64,000 nt of DNA from Loripinus fragilis (lineage: Eukaryota; Mollusca; Bivalvia; Lucinida; Lucinidae). The position numbers and the translations under genes are program-made. A model generated the notes under the pieces. It made no database searches, had not been told where the DNA came from, and saw nothing but the letters and a program-made list of their open reading frames with translations. Below, one piece after another: positions 12,560-24,609 of this stretch (position 1 is its first letter; every line of letters begins with the position of its first letter). The stretch lies in NCBI GenBank assembly GCA_964019695.1, contig OZ026525.1:87877779-87941778 (forward strand), read 5' to 3'.

Positions 12560-14330
12560 CATGTACCTAACTACGTTACAAATTGACATTATAAAACTTG
12601 CATTGAACGCCAAAAATTGAGCCAACTCCTGAATTATAACACGGCAATAAGTCTTGAGGGGCCCCGAAAAGCACAATTACCCTTTGTATTCTGATAGATT
12701 TTCACATATATATATATATTGATCCAATAAGTATGCCATTGCCCATTGACAAAGGTAAACTTTCTACTGAATTATATATTTTTTCTTTCATGGAAGTTTC
12801 AATGCATTTTCTCCATAAAGAGGTTGTGTTATAAAATGTCCCTATGCATGCTTACTGTAAAACATGTTTACGTGGAGCATCAGGTGAATTAAATGGGCGG
12901 CTGGTGCATGGTTAGATCAATGATCCGCCACATATCATCTATGCACCAGACAATAATTGACCCTATGTAAAAGGTAGCTCCCTAAGTTATTCATTCATTC
13001 ATTCACTTTATTACTCTCAGGTTACATATACATATAACAACATGAGGAGCAAATACAATACAATGTCATTTCAATGATTTCGGTGGCAGCGAAATGATTC
13101 AAAGAGAATCGATTTTCCAATAATAAATAGAGGGCAACAAGTTTTAAGAAGCAAGTATGTTTACAACAAATTGTTTTCGTTGCTTATATGCATACAGTCC
13201 TAAACCCCAAAGCGTCAGAAAAATGCATCAGGAAAATACCTCTGCCCATACGTCTGTCGCGTATATTTGCTAACATTATTGGCATAAATCTGCAAACGAT
13301 GCGGAGCCAGATCAGACTGTTCCTAAAGGAATGAATGGCAAATACAACACAGCAGACGCAAAAGGCAGACGACTTAGTTACAAAATTTTAAATTATGAAC
13401 TTGCTATAGCATAAACAAAAACAAAAGGAAACAAAGAAATAAATATTTCACTCTCGATCTATTTGTTCATGTTATTTTCACGGCTATGTAAATGTTTATA
13501 TGATGTTATGACAATGAGAGCTTAAAAGTCTTAAATAAAAGTTCTGTTCTGTTCTATTTCTGTCCTTGTGGGTCGTTGTAACCTAAGCCAACGGTGCAGA
13601 CCCTGATGAAATGCATCATTACGCTGCATTTCATCTGGGTCTCCACTGTTTGTAAAGTACCCGTTTGGGGGCGGGGTCCAATATAGAAAGGGTGAACGGT
13701 GTATACGAGAGGTATAAGCACGAAAAATCAAAGCACTGAATGTTTTGACGGTTTCTTCGGTTTTACAAATATCAACAGAATCTAAAACGATATGGTTCTT
13801 AAAGCTCGGGCGCAGGCGGCGACTCTGTTGTTGCCAGCGTTATGCGTATCTTTCTTGTCGCCATTGATTGTTTCATTATAAAGGACTTTAGTTAAGGGCT
13901 ATTTCGGGTATTGTCCACGCGCATCATTCCTGCGGCGGGAAACGGGGAAAGTCTTTCAACCATTTTCAAATTCGCATTAATACAGGTTTCAGATACGTTT
14001 ACGTCTGGTGGATATTTCCTCATTTTCTGAACAAAATAAAATAACTAAAATGTGTGCGAAATATCTATTGACCCGTTACTATAAATGATCGTCTCAATAC
14101 CAAATACTGATAAAAATAGATCTGGCGAGTTCAAACAATATATTACTTGACTTTTCGCTTACTGTATAGGCGGCAACTTTAATATTTATATCTGGGTGTG
14201 GTTCGGCTATTTCATCTGCTAAGGAAGGGAAATCAGGTTTTATTTATAATTTTGTAAAGATTTAATAAACTTTTTGAACCGCGCAAACCTGCGTGCATTG
14301 CATGAAAATCCTAACCGTATACACACTGAA
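12560..14330. other. Mostly unassigned, with small palindromes
   Basis: No coding sequence is supported. Visible pieces are an inverted repeat at about 12860-12960 (ctggtgcatgg ... ctatgcaccag) and a hairpin at about 13595-13650 (gcagaccctgatgaaatgca ... tgcatttcatctgggtct), which belongs to the widespread gatcag/ctgatc hairpin class. Confidence 0.5.
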
Positions 14331-14340
14331 CTCACATTTA

Positions 14341-14541
14341 TTAACCCTTAAAGCGCATAATCACAAATGTGTGTTTTTGTCGTCCACAAAACTATTTGAA
14401 GCCTCATAGATAAACAGTGTGAACCCAGATCAGACTGCTCCTGTAGGAGCAGTCTGATCTGGGTCCACAATGTTTGCCTCCCTGCAAATGTTAAATAGAC
14501 ATTTTCAGATGCAGTTATTTTGCTGGCGTTTTAAGGACTAA
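14341..14541. mobile_element. MITE with TTAACCCTTAAAGCGC ends
   Basis: The left end is TTAACCCTTAAAGCGC and the right end is its imperfect complement (ggcgttttaaggactaaat). The core hairpin ccagatcagactgctcctgt / aggagcagtctgatctgg is perfect. A related element with the same ends lies at 37411-37625. Confidence 0.65.
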
Positions 14542-14784
14542 ATAATGACTGAGGTTGTGGTACAAGATGATACAGTTACTTTTGAATAAAACCACTCCTC
14601 CTTTTCATTTTTTACCTACGCCTAAGGTTGACTAGTCCTAATTACGCATTCATGAGGCGCCGCCTTTACGGTAAGCGAAAAGTCAAGTAATACAATATAA
14701 TCAAGTTTATACCGTGTATGCGAATACGAACATGGCCGGTACACGGATTGTGTGTCCAATATTTACGGTTAATTTGGGTGGTGC

Positions 14785-14862
14785 ACGATCTGACGTTGTA
14801 GCCTAGTGGTTAGCGCGTCGGACTCTTAAACCAGCGGACCAGGATCGATTCCTGGGTGGGCA
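14785..14862 (+). repeat. tRNA-Lys-like SINE head or tRNA pseudogene
   Basis: A box A-like word (tagcctagtgg), an anticodon region resembling tRNA-Lys (gactCTTaaacc), and a fully paired T stem (ccagg / cctgg) around an ATCGATT box B loop are all present. The acceptor stem does not pair and a T-rich tail (tttttttttcttcttctttt) follows, so a tRNA-derived repeat is more likely than a working tRNA. Confidence 0.5.
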
Positions 14863-14939
14863 CCTATTAAACATTGTTTTTTTTTCTTCTTCTTTTTCAG
14901 CTTTATAATAATGAATTACTTTCTACAAGTAATATAAAT

Positions 14940-15695
14940 TGATATAAATGACAAAAAGTACACTCCATAACGTTTTATATTGAATTATCCTCAAAATATG
15001 TGGGTGTACGGGTAAATTTTGCTCTCCTGAACGAAAGTGAGTCTGGTGACCCCCATGTTTTATTCTTTTTTCTAAAAGGTTATATAAAAGTCTATGGAAT
15101 AAAAACAAAACTTTGAGATTGTAAATGTCAGATTTTTAAAAGTACACTCCATAATATATTGAATTATCCTCAAAATAGGTAGGGGTAGGGGTAAATTTTG
15201 ATCTCCTGAAAGAAAATTAGTCTTGTGACCCCCATTTTCTATCCTTTTTTCTAAAAGGTTATAGAAAAGTCTATGAAATAAAAACAAAACTTTGAGATTG
15301 TTAATGCCAGATTTTTAAAAAATGCACTTCATAACGATTTATATTGAATTATCATCAGAAATTGTGGGGTAGGGGCAAATTTTGCTCTCCTGAAAGAAAA
15401 TTAGTATGGTGACCCTCATTTTTTATTCTTTTTTCTAAATTGTTACATAAAAGTCTATGCATTAAAAACAAAACTTTGAGATTTTTAATGCCAAATTTTT
15501 TAAAAGAACACTCCATAACGTTTTATATTGAATTATCCTCAAAATGTGGGGGGTAGGGGTCAATTTTGCTCTCCCGAAAAAAAAATTAGTCTGGTGACCC
15601 CCATTTTTTTATTCTTTTTTTCTAAAAGGTTATATAAAAGTATTTGAAATAAAAACAAAACTTTGAGATTGTTAATGCCAGATTTTTTATTATAC
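14940..15695. repeat. Tandem array, about 183-bp unit, four copies
   Basis: The word aaaagtacactccataa and its variants recur at about 14952, 15139, 15322 and 15502. Each unit also contains aattatcctcaaaat, a G-rich 'gtaggggtaaattttg', 'gtctggtgacccccat' and 'aaaacaaaactttgag'. Two ORFs (14923-15108 and 15072-15287, minus) begin with the same peptide because they are the same repeat frame. Confidence 0.85.
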
Positions 15696-16049
15696 AATTT
15701 AATCTAAAACTCGTATTCCTATTTGGGTGGAATTACCAAAATATATCATTCAGTATCTTGTCACGGCTTGGGAAAACAAATAAATTTTCACTTTTCTTAT
15801 AAAGCTTGATGTCGTGAGTAATAATTAGAATTAAAATACTGAACTGAATGGCGATTACAACTATTTTAACTTAATATCAAGGACTTGAGTTTTTTTTTCA
15901 GAAAATTTGTAAAATGCTGAAAACTTCCACCATGTCAGATTATGAAAAATCGAGCGTGGTGACATATCCTTTTTATTTCATAAATCGACAGTACATACAT
16001 AAAACAAACTGTATGCAAAGAATCAAAAAAGATCTTAATGCGGGAAGTA

Positions 16050-16500
16050 TTTCCCGCAATTGCCCTTAAGAGTGCGTACCAAAACAATTAATTTTCTAAT
16101 TTCTAAACCAAAACATATGAGCCGCAACATGTGATTTCCAACAATGTGGCATTTTGACAAGTGTAGACTCAGACGAGCCTGTGCAGCCTCTTTTAAGCCT
16201 AGACACTCCTAATGATGCTCCGTGAGTAGCTTAACAGTCATAGACTATACAAGCGACTCGCAAAGGCTCTGATCAGACTGCACGTATGCACAGACTGATC
16301 TGAGGCTTTGCTGGTCGCACATACCACATTGTTGGAAATCTAATGTCGGTGCTCAATTATGTTGTGGGTACTCAAAAGAACCGTCTGAATGAGACGTTTC
16401 TTTTGAGCACCCAACACATATGTTAAAACTGATGGGTAAGAAAATATTTACAATTTCACGCTCAAATAATTTGTTTGTCTCAACCTTTGTCAGAATCATA
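16050..16500. mobile_element. Hairpin MITE (AACCGTCTC family) split by a second MITE
   Basis: The left flank (taagagtgcgtacc ... aaccaaaacata) and the hairpin plus right flank (tatgttgtgggtactcaaaa ... atttacaatttcacgctc) match the uninterrupted copies at 34.96 and 63.44 kb. The split is exactly at a TA in 'acatatgttgtg'. Confidence 0.7.
16118..16357. mobile_element. 240-bp MITE with TTTCCAACAATG TIRs, nested
   Basis: Inverted ends read TGAGCCGCAACATGTGATTTCC and, reversed, a variant ATTGAGCACCGACATTAGATTTCC-type end. Both continue into AACAATGTGG. A TA on each side fits a Tc1/mariner-type target duplication. An internal imperfect palindrome (gatcagactgcacgtatgca ... cagactgatctgag) is present. 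A second copy is at 37030-37264. Confidence 0.65.
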
Positions 16501-17215
16501 ATGTTGATCGATACGATTCTCTGTATCATTTTAGCTTGGCAACAATGCAGAGTGTTTGTATGCTAAATGAGCTGAACGAATGCAAAACGAACATCTAACT
16601 TATTGGTAACTTATGCATAACTTACTTCTGGCGTAACGTAACTTTAATACTGGTGTATAACACTCACGCATAGGGAACTTATGCACATCGATCGTCTAAA
16701 GTAATGCAAACTTACGCATAGCGTTTTTGATGGAAGTTCGATTATTACTTGTTACCAGAAACATGCTCTCGACAACCCCAAATCATTATGACTCGTAAAT
16801 CAATATAAAAGCTGCCAAAGAGTCGTCCACGCTGGTTGTGAACCTCGGCATCTCATCAACAAGAATGATGCTGTGCAACCACATTAGAAAGCTGACAAGA
16901 CGCTAACGAAAAGTTATTAACACATTCAGTGCGTTCTATCGGGGCCATTATATACCCTGGTTATACACACGTCTTAGATACGCTGAGTAAGTTCTAGGAG
17001 CGTAGAACAAACGTTTTGAGCGCAATTAACGTTTGATATAAAATCACATAAGTTAGAAGAACGTTGCTTGTAGGTTAGAAATCACGTGACGTTACGCACA
17101 CGGCCACGCAACACAAGCGTTAAAAGGACTGCGACGTATTATAGTGTACGCAAAAGTATGAGTAATTTACATGTAACGTACGTTTACCTTTGCATAACTT
17201 ACATGTTCAGATGTC

Positions 17216-18287
17216 GCGCACAGTATTGGCGTACAAAAAAGGTTTTTGCATTTTTTTCTGTTTACAGGAACCGATTTTTGATGTTCTGGTCATTTTTTTT
17301 TTGTTTGGAAACTAGGGGTGTACGTTTGCCTTGTTAAGAGTTTATTGATTCTTAGTTTTTATTTATCAAAACGGTTTTAGGAGAGCCCAAGAACTAAAAA
17401 TTTGGGAGTAAAACGTCTGTAACTCTGTAACAATAGCGCTGTGGTAGGCATACGCAAATGCGTATTACAACGCCATTTTGACGTCAATTATTACTGGATT
17501 TAGTCTACGTCAAACCTGAAACGTCACCGTTCAACGATTATCCAGTTTCTTATTTATTTCTCTACAACGACGTCTCAGGTAGTTAAGTTTTGTAAAATAG
17601 AATCTGTAACTCGTGACAAAAAAACGCGATAAATACAGGCATGGTCTCTTTGGTAAGTAATTTTGTAATCTTGATGGCGTTCTATTGAATATATATTTGT
17701 TTGTTTAAAATGTACTTTTTCCGTTTTGAAAGTTAATCGAAAAATATTTGCATCGCCGCTTTCCATTTAAAAATGTTCAACCACAGGAGCTTGAAGTTCG
17801 ATCCTTAAATCACCCCTATAGCCTCAAAACCAAAAGCTCACACTGTCATTACGTACTCTTGAAATTTAAGCGTTACTTTAACGTTGACAATGAAACTCAC
17901 TAGAAAATTATTTCTCCACAATGTACTTTGTTTGCTCACTTAAAAATGCGGTATATGAAGTTTATCCGCCGAAAATAAAGAAAATGTGAACATTTACCCA
18001 AATCTTAAATTCTGTTACCGGCGGTAAAAATGACGTTAAACAAAGAAACGCCAAACGAGGCATTTGAGAATAAGCTGCCGTTCTCAATTCTGCTGTTTAT
18101 GCGTGAAATACTGATTCTGACGTGTATGAAATCGAATTTATTGATGTTTGAAAGCTAGAAAACGGTTCTCATATATTTTACCAGAGAATGTAAGTCTCTC
18201 CAGAAGCAAGACGTCTAGCTAAATAAAGACATTAACGGCGCGACGTTACAACTCTACGTTACGTTTTGTACACCAATACTGTGCGTG
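17216..18287. repeat. Inverted repeat pair about 1 kb apart
   Basis: cgcacagtattggcgtacaa at 17216 is inverted at 18264-18287 with one or two mismatches, and acgttacg words surround both. The interior has no supported gene; 60-80 codon frames there lack recognisable features. It may be a non-autonomous TIR element, but end points are unclear. Confidence 0.4.
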
Positions 18288-18504
18288 CCGTCTCAACGTA
18301 TAAACTAAACGTCGGCATACGTTGAACATGGTATGCATGCACAAAATGACCCATTCACCACATGACAACGTATACTCCCGTATTGTAGAGTGTTCGTAAC
18401 TTGTTTAAACCGCATCTCGAACTGTTTCAGCGTACACCAAGATACTCGCTAAATGCGTCATACGTCGGTATACATTGGTGCTATAGCGTCGTAGTGTTAG
18501 GACC

Positions 18505-18570
18505 TTTATCATATTATGACGTCGGTTCTGGGAGTGCAATAAGTTCGATAAACCACTAGTGGTTTACAGG
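18505..18570. repeat. Fragment of the repeat seen at 12.15 and 52.05 kb
   Basis: tatgacgtcggttctgggag and ccactagtggttta match those copies in order; the rest of the repeat is absent. Confidence 0.5.
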
Positions 18571-19489
18571 TCTCTGTGCCATGAGTTGATATAAACCCCT
18601 TGTCAAATACATATTACTTATTTCAACTTGAACGAGTCCGAGCCTCCTCTGACATCTTTCAAATAACTTCAGCTCGTTTGCTTTCTCTGAGTGTTTGTTT
18701 TTGGTTTTTTTTCCCAACTATTCCCAACCTTGTTTACTCGTCCTATCTATTAACCTGTAGTTGAACTTTTGTGCTGGGCATTACTTTGCATATATTGCGA
18801 TTAATAAAAAGATATTGCCTCTCGAAATTCCAGTGCCCATTTATATCCTCGCTCGATAAAAACATGAAACCACGTCAAGAAAAATTGCTCCTTATGGATG
18901 ATGTGAAAGAGAAAAAAAACTTAAGTGGTGTTTCCTATCATGTTTCTTCGACCAATGGCCTGAACTGTATCCAAACTGTTTGACATTCTGATGATATTCC
19001 AGAAAGAACTTTTTCGAAAAAAGTTGATTTTGAAACAAAAATCAGCAAACACAAAATCATGCAAAATTACTCAGTGGGGCACAGACCTTTAAATGTTTTC
19101 CGTAGGCCTCAGATATAGTTTTAAAGTAAGCTTTGGTCCTTATAACTCTTAAATCACAATGCGGCTGCCATAGAATTACAGATTGGACCTGGTTTAACCA
19201 ATAAACAAGAAAGATGATCCCCGTGTTTTACCACTTTTTGGCACCTGAAGGTGGGCATCCCTCATTGGAGGAACATTTCATTAAAATATTATCAAGATGC
19301 AAAATTCTTTTGTCTAAGCCATACATGTATAAAGTTAATCAACAAAAGCATTGAGATGTTGTGTCAAAAACGGCAGCAAATAAGTTTTCGTCCTATAAAT
19401 AGTTTTTGTTTTCCATTTTATTATTTCTTTTCCATTTTATTATTGCTTTCGTCCACCGTTTGAGACAATAACTTACATTTACAGGGATG

Positions 19490-19850
19490 TTGTCAGTAGG
19501 CAAAGAGTTAATACATCTTTGCATAGAAGAAATGCTTCAAAGTAATAAAGAGGGCAAAGTCAGGAAACGATACAATCAAGCACCACAGGTCCTGGCCCAG
19601 GATACCAATGGGAAAGTGACAACGTCACAATTAGACATCACAACGAGAGCCAAGAGGTCAGCCCTTTCCCAGCAGGTGACCACAATTAAGGAATCAACAA
19701 GCAGACATGCATGAACACATAACAAGACAGAAATAGCATAAATGATCCACAAAAGAAGTACCGCCTTGGAACGGTCAGCAAAAATATTTTACTGGAGGAC
19801 TTAAACCAGTTTAACGGTGCACCAACCCCACCCTAAGTTCAGATGTAGCA
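19490..19850 (-). mobile_element. Penelope-like element 3' tail (copy 3, reversed)
   Basis: The reverse complement gives the conserved tail: gtttaagtcctccagtaaaa, gaccgttccaaggcggtact, tgctgggaaagggctgac, ttgattgtatcgtttcctga. The 75-codon plus-strand ORF at 19487-19714 is the antisense of this tail. Confidence 0.7.
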
Positions 19851-19923
19851 TAATGGGCAACGATCGCTCACCTGGGGCCAGCATAATGTTTGGAGATAAA
19901 ATTAGATTATGTTCGAAGGCAGG

Positions 19924-20133
19924 TACAGTAAAAACCTGTGTAAAACGACCACTCTCATAAAGACGACATATTGGGTTTCAAGACCAATTATCGCTTTATG
20001 CAGGTCAAAAGTATTGCAGAAAGCTCCAAGGGGAGCATTCTGCAACATTTTCGACTTTCGTTAAGCTACCATTTGTCATTCAAATATTTGTTTTGTCTGT
20101 TTTTGAGTGGTCGTTTTACACAGGTTTTAATGT
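19924..20133. mobile_element. Palindromic MITE with ACAGTAAAACCTGT ends (copy 1)
   Basis: The ends (acagtaaaaacctgtgtaaa, and its complement ttttacacaggttttaatgt) continue inward as an imperfect palindrome. It closes at a gctccaaggggagc-like centre. A second copy is at 35382-35571. Confidence 0.7.
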
Positions 20134-20225
20134 AACTCTGAACTTGAATCCGTGACTAGGAACTTATTAAAAAAATAGATATTATGCCAGATTTGGTTAT
20201 CTGCAAGAATTAAAAGATCTGAATA

Positions 20226-21202
20226 CGAGGGTTAGCCAAAAATAACTGAGCCCTACCTCATAACATTTGAATCAAGTAAAATGAACATATAATAAGATAT
20301 TTCATTGTAGCTATATGTAATCTATTTAATCATCTAATTTATTTGTGTTGGTAGGCTTTTTGTAACGGTTGCTAGGCAACATAATATGACCTGTCAAAGG
20401 GGTGCGTTCACGCTGTGATATATCTAATTCTAGGCATTGCTATGGAAACAGTAATGTTAAAGCAAGGCTTTATTCACTGTCGTCTGATATCTTTAACATG
20501 TACCTATTCAGTGTCACAGAACAGAAACCAACTGAACCGGAATTATAGATGTTGTGGCAGTTTGATTTCAGAATTTATCAAATTTTAACATGCCTCACGT
20601 CCTATAATTTATCCCATCCATATTCAAATTTACACAATTTTAATAGAAAACATAAAACATTAGCCTAATAATGCTTTAACAGTATAGCATACACAAACCA
20701 ACCCTCAGACATATTAAGTTCCTTGATTTAAATTCAAAATTTTGTTTCCATGGCAACACAATTCTCGTGTATTTGAAACTTTGTGGAATTTTTGTGGGTT
20801 TTTTTTTGCTAGGCAATGCATACAATCAATGTTCACCTAAACATTAACGAACTAAGTGATATGAAAATACAATATGATATATGTTATTCAAATAAATGTC
20901 AAATATGTCTTTCAAAAAATCAAGCACACAAGCTTTTTAAAGGCATAGTGTATATTCCAAGTGGCTGAGATCTTGAACGCATCGCTCTGACTGACAATCT
21001 TCAGTTGCCTAGAAACCATAATGGAAGCTTCACCAGGATTATTCTTCAGGGTCAAAACATCGATGACATATGATACTTATAGAAAATAATCACATTTGTT
21101 GTCTACAATACCAAACTAAAATATTATAAAAGATCTGCTTCTTGGCTATGCAAACTTAAAAATTTTTATGAGGTAGGACTCAGTTATTTCTGACGACCCA
21201 CG
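20226..21202. mobile_element. Non-autonomous mariner-like element
   Basis: The left end is CGAGGGTTAGCCAAAAATAA and the right end, reversed, is CGTGGGTCGTCAGAAATAAC. Both continue as CTGAGYCCTACCTCATAA, giving TIRs of about 37 bp flanked by TA on both sides. CG(A/T)GGGT starts with TA duplication are typical of mariner. The 977-bp element has no transposase frame; the interior holds a Penelope-unrelated AT-rich filler with no ORF over 60 codons. Confidence 0.75.
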
Positions 21203-21214
21203 TAACAAGAGCGC

Positions 21215-22485
21215 CTAGTGGCCCTAAATCGCTCACCTGAGTTTTGTTTAAAGTTTACATATATGTATCTTTTGAAAACTGGTCATGTCCCTGGTGACAC
21301 CTGGGGCGTGGCCACTTGTAGTCCCAGGGGCATAATTTGAAGAAAAAAACTTGGAAGAGTTTCATTATGTTATGTTCATATTAGGTGATGCTACATACCA
21401 AATATCAAGGCTCTAGGACATGGTTTCAGACAAGAAGATTGTTTCATGTTTTCATATATAAGCCTTCGTCTAACATGTGACCCCCATGACAGGGCCATTT
21501 TTTGACCCCAGGGGAATAATTTGAATATACTTGGTAAGGTCCACTAGGTGATGCTACATATCGAATATCAATGCTCTAGGCCCCGTGGGTCAGACAGGCC
21601 CCGTGGTTCAGACAAGAAGATTTTTTCATATTTTCCCTATATAAGTCTACGCAAAACCCCATGGCGGGCCCATATTTTTGGCCACAGGTACATAATTTGA
21701 ACAAATTTGGCAGAGGACCATGAGGTGATGCAACATAGCAAATATCAAGGCTCTAGGCCTTATGGTTTCAGACAAGAAGAATTTTTCTTGTTTTTTCCAT
21801 ATATTAAGCCTATGCAAAACATGTGACCTCCAGGGCGGGCCCATTTTTGACCCCAGGGGCATAATTTAACAAACTTGGTAAAGGGTCCATTAGGTGATGC
21901 AACATACCAAATATTATGGCTCGAGGCCTTATGGTTTCAGACAAGAAGATTTTCTCATGTTTTCCCCTTATAAGCCTATGTAAAACATGCGACCCCAGGA
22001 AGGGGCCATTTTTGGCCCCAGGGGCATTATTTGAACAAACTTGGTAGAGGTTACCTAGGTGATGCAGCATACCTAATATTATGGCTCTAGGCCTTGTAGT
22101 TTTAGAAAAGATTTTTTCATGTTGCTCCCTTTCTTGTTTTTCCATATATTTAGCCTATGTAAAACGTGTGACCCCCGAGGCGAGCCCATTTTTGGCCCCA
22201 GGGGCATAATTTGGTCTACTAGTTGATGCTGCATACAAAATATCAAAGTTCTAGGCCTTAATTGTGGTTTCAGACAAGAAGATTTTTAAAGTTTTTATCT
22301 CAAAAATCTACTTTTAGCCTGTGTGACCTAGATATGAAATGGACCAGAACAATTGCCAAGTTTGGTCCAAATCCAGCCAGTAGTTTAGGATATGTCCTTT
22401 GAAGCAAGTGTTGACTACACACGACGCACATCCAATGATCACAATAGCTCATCCGGAGCCATTGGCTCGGGTGAGCTAAAAATGG
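21215..22485. mobile_element. Tandem-repeat element, about 170-bp units, bivalve type
   Basis: Six degenerate units each contain 'gaccccaggggcataatttg', 'ggtgatgcwacatacc-aaatat', 'aaggctctaggcctt' and 'tttcagacaagaagattttt'. The element opens with 'aatcgctcacctgag' and closes with 'atcacaatagctcatccgg ... gctcgggtgagctaaaa'. The same components recur at 32950-33430 and, with a different unit, at 62.1-62.7 kb. The minus-strand ORFs at 21647-22145 read through successive units and so resemble each other. Confidence 0.75.
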
Positions 22486-22754
22486 TGAAAGTGTATTTTT
22501 TAAATGCTTAGGGGCACCTTAATCTGTGGTTAATGATGGGATTGACCGATCCATACTTTAATGTAAGTCCTGATAACCTGCATGGATGAAAAAATCAAAT
22601 GAAAAATGAAGGCGCTAGAGTGGTCACATTATACAGCTATATTTAGACGCTCAAGTGCAGCTAACTCTGTAGTTGGTGGCCAGGTCTGGCGGATAATAAA
22701 ACTCATTCAAGCTTTAATGGGTGTCCTCGTTACATGCAAGAATGAGGAAGATCC

Positions 22755-22870
22755 ATTTAAGAAATGAATTCAATTTTTGGAATGTTCATCGGGTCTCTTG
22801 CAAAGTTAACGTGAAGCCCTTCCATGAAGTATTCATGATTCCATGAACATTCCAAAAATTGAATTTATTA
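22755..22870. repeat. Short inverted repeat
   Basis: aattcaatttttggaatgtt and its complement aacattccaaaaattgaatt flank about 60 bases. The size suits a small hairpin or a deleted MITE. Confidence 0.6.
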
Positions 22871-23282
22871 CTTATATTTACATTTTATATTATCAGTCAA
22901 GTATCAATTTTCAATTTCGTCTAACTTGGCTGGTTTTCCAGATATTTTGAATTAAGCAGACATAACGTAGGGTTTGGAATAGCCAAAACGCCAAATTTCC
23001 GCGCTTAACGTCATGGCGATACATGTTCAACGTCACGCAAACGTCAGTAAACAAGCAACTTTATTGGATGAACTTGACGTTAGCCCGCTTAATGGCGCGT
23101 ATGTGGGTGTGGCTTAAATCGTTTTGTTCATGAAGGTATGAACCACATCTCAAATCTAAAGGTTCATTTAAAGACTGGCAGTGGAAATGTAAATATTCAA
23201 AAATGAATTGTTAGAGTGGTTTCCCATTGTATGAGGAAGATCCATTAAAAAAGAAGTTGCTAGAGAGGTCCTCCATTGTACA

Positions 23283-23778
23283 CTGTAGTCATGCCACTGC
23301 GACAATTTGGGTCTCGTCACTTATTCCGGTGTCAAAGTAACTTTCTCATCATGTTCAATTTCTTCATTTAATCACAGATAAACGCCCCAAAGTGCCTGGG
23401 TTCTGATTGATTTGTGTTCATCAAATTCACATTGTATCTTTTAGCTTTAAAATTATATGAAAACTTTAACATTTGATAACTAGGCATGAAATAACTAATT
23501 ACGGTTTGTCATCGTGGATAATTAATGACAAAACCGTATAATTATGACTAAACTGTAATTGACATTTTTTTAATTAAACTGTAAAAAACACACATTTAAA
23601 ATCTGATTTCATCTCCTTTTTGGCAAAACAACACACAGAGGTTGTTAACTAGAGGATGCAATCTCGAAGCAAACATATTCGAAAGTTCTCATTTTTGTCA
23701 GCCTTTATTTGAATGTAATTTTACTATAACACGGGAATAAGTGACGAGACCCAAATTGCTGTAGTGGTATGACTACAG
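23283..23778. mobile_element. 496-bp TIR element (CTGTAGTCATRCCACT)
   Basis: Outer ends ctgtagtcatgccactgcga and the complement of ctgtagtggtatgactacag continue as 'caatttgggtctcgtcactt' and 'attccsgtgt', an inverted repeat of over 50 bp with few mismatches. The AT-rich interior has no ORF. Confidence 0.75.
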
Positions 23779-24299
23779 TTTTGTAAGTCTATGCAGATTT
23801 TTATGACGCTCAAGGGCAGTTTATTCCAGTCTGAGGTTGGTTTTACTTGAAATTCGAATTTATCCAAGCTTTTTTGATTGTAAAAAAAAATCAATTAATT
23901 CAGCCTCACAAAGAGCACCACTGAATTTGAATGTGACCTACGTTACTGTGATGAAGTATACTTGTACATACCAAATTTCTTACAAGACCAAAATATTTAA
24001 GAGCTTTTATAGCATGCATTTCTACTTTGATCTCTAATTGATTAAATAACTCTATTATGTAGAATTTATATCATGTTTTTGCTTCTCAGCAGGGTCTAAA
24101 CAGGTTTTTATGAATTGACAGTGGAATTCAACTGTAATTCTATGAGTACAACTGTTGTTTTAATTGTATCCATCAAATTTGACGAGTTGACCAGAAAAAA
24201 GTATCGGTTTTGAAACAGTAGATGATGAATATAAAAAAATACATTCTTCTTTGGTATTGGAAATAATTAATTGTATTCTTGTATAAAGAACATAATTGT

Positions 24300-24600
24300 G
24301 CCAATAGGTCGGGAACGTAATTCACATACCTTACACTCTGGCCTTATTACATATATTTTACTGCAAAATATCAGGTTCTAGTGCGTTTAAAAACTTGTTG
24401 TGCCTGACTTCAAACTAAGACAATGCAGAATAAATAATCTAACTTCAATAAATACCTTTTCATGTACATTTATTACAAAAAAACAAAGTTTGCATCATTC
24501 ATAAAAGATACGCCCTTCTCAGAAAAATGGCAAAATGTTCATGGTAACGCAATTCACATATCCAATTTGTTCACTTCAATTGAAGATAAGACATTATAAA
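24300..24600. other. AT-rich stretch with a recurring 'gtaacgtaattcacat' word
   Basis: Variants of GTAACGTAATTCACA occur near 24309 and 24545, and again near 26775 (reverse), 27130, 27299 and 30162. No gene is supported here. Confidence 0.4.
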
Positions 24601-24609
24601 TTCAAGTTA

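Noticed and set aside
14785..14862. Functional tRNA-Lys gene
   Set aside because: The T arm is good but the acceptor stem does not pair and a T-rich repeat tail follows; more likely tRNA-derived repeat.
17086..17337. 83-codon plus-strand ORF
   Set aside because: No recognisable motif; the later part is phenylalanine-rich from T runs, and it overlaps an inverted repeat.
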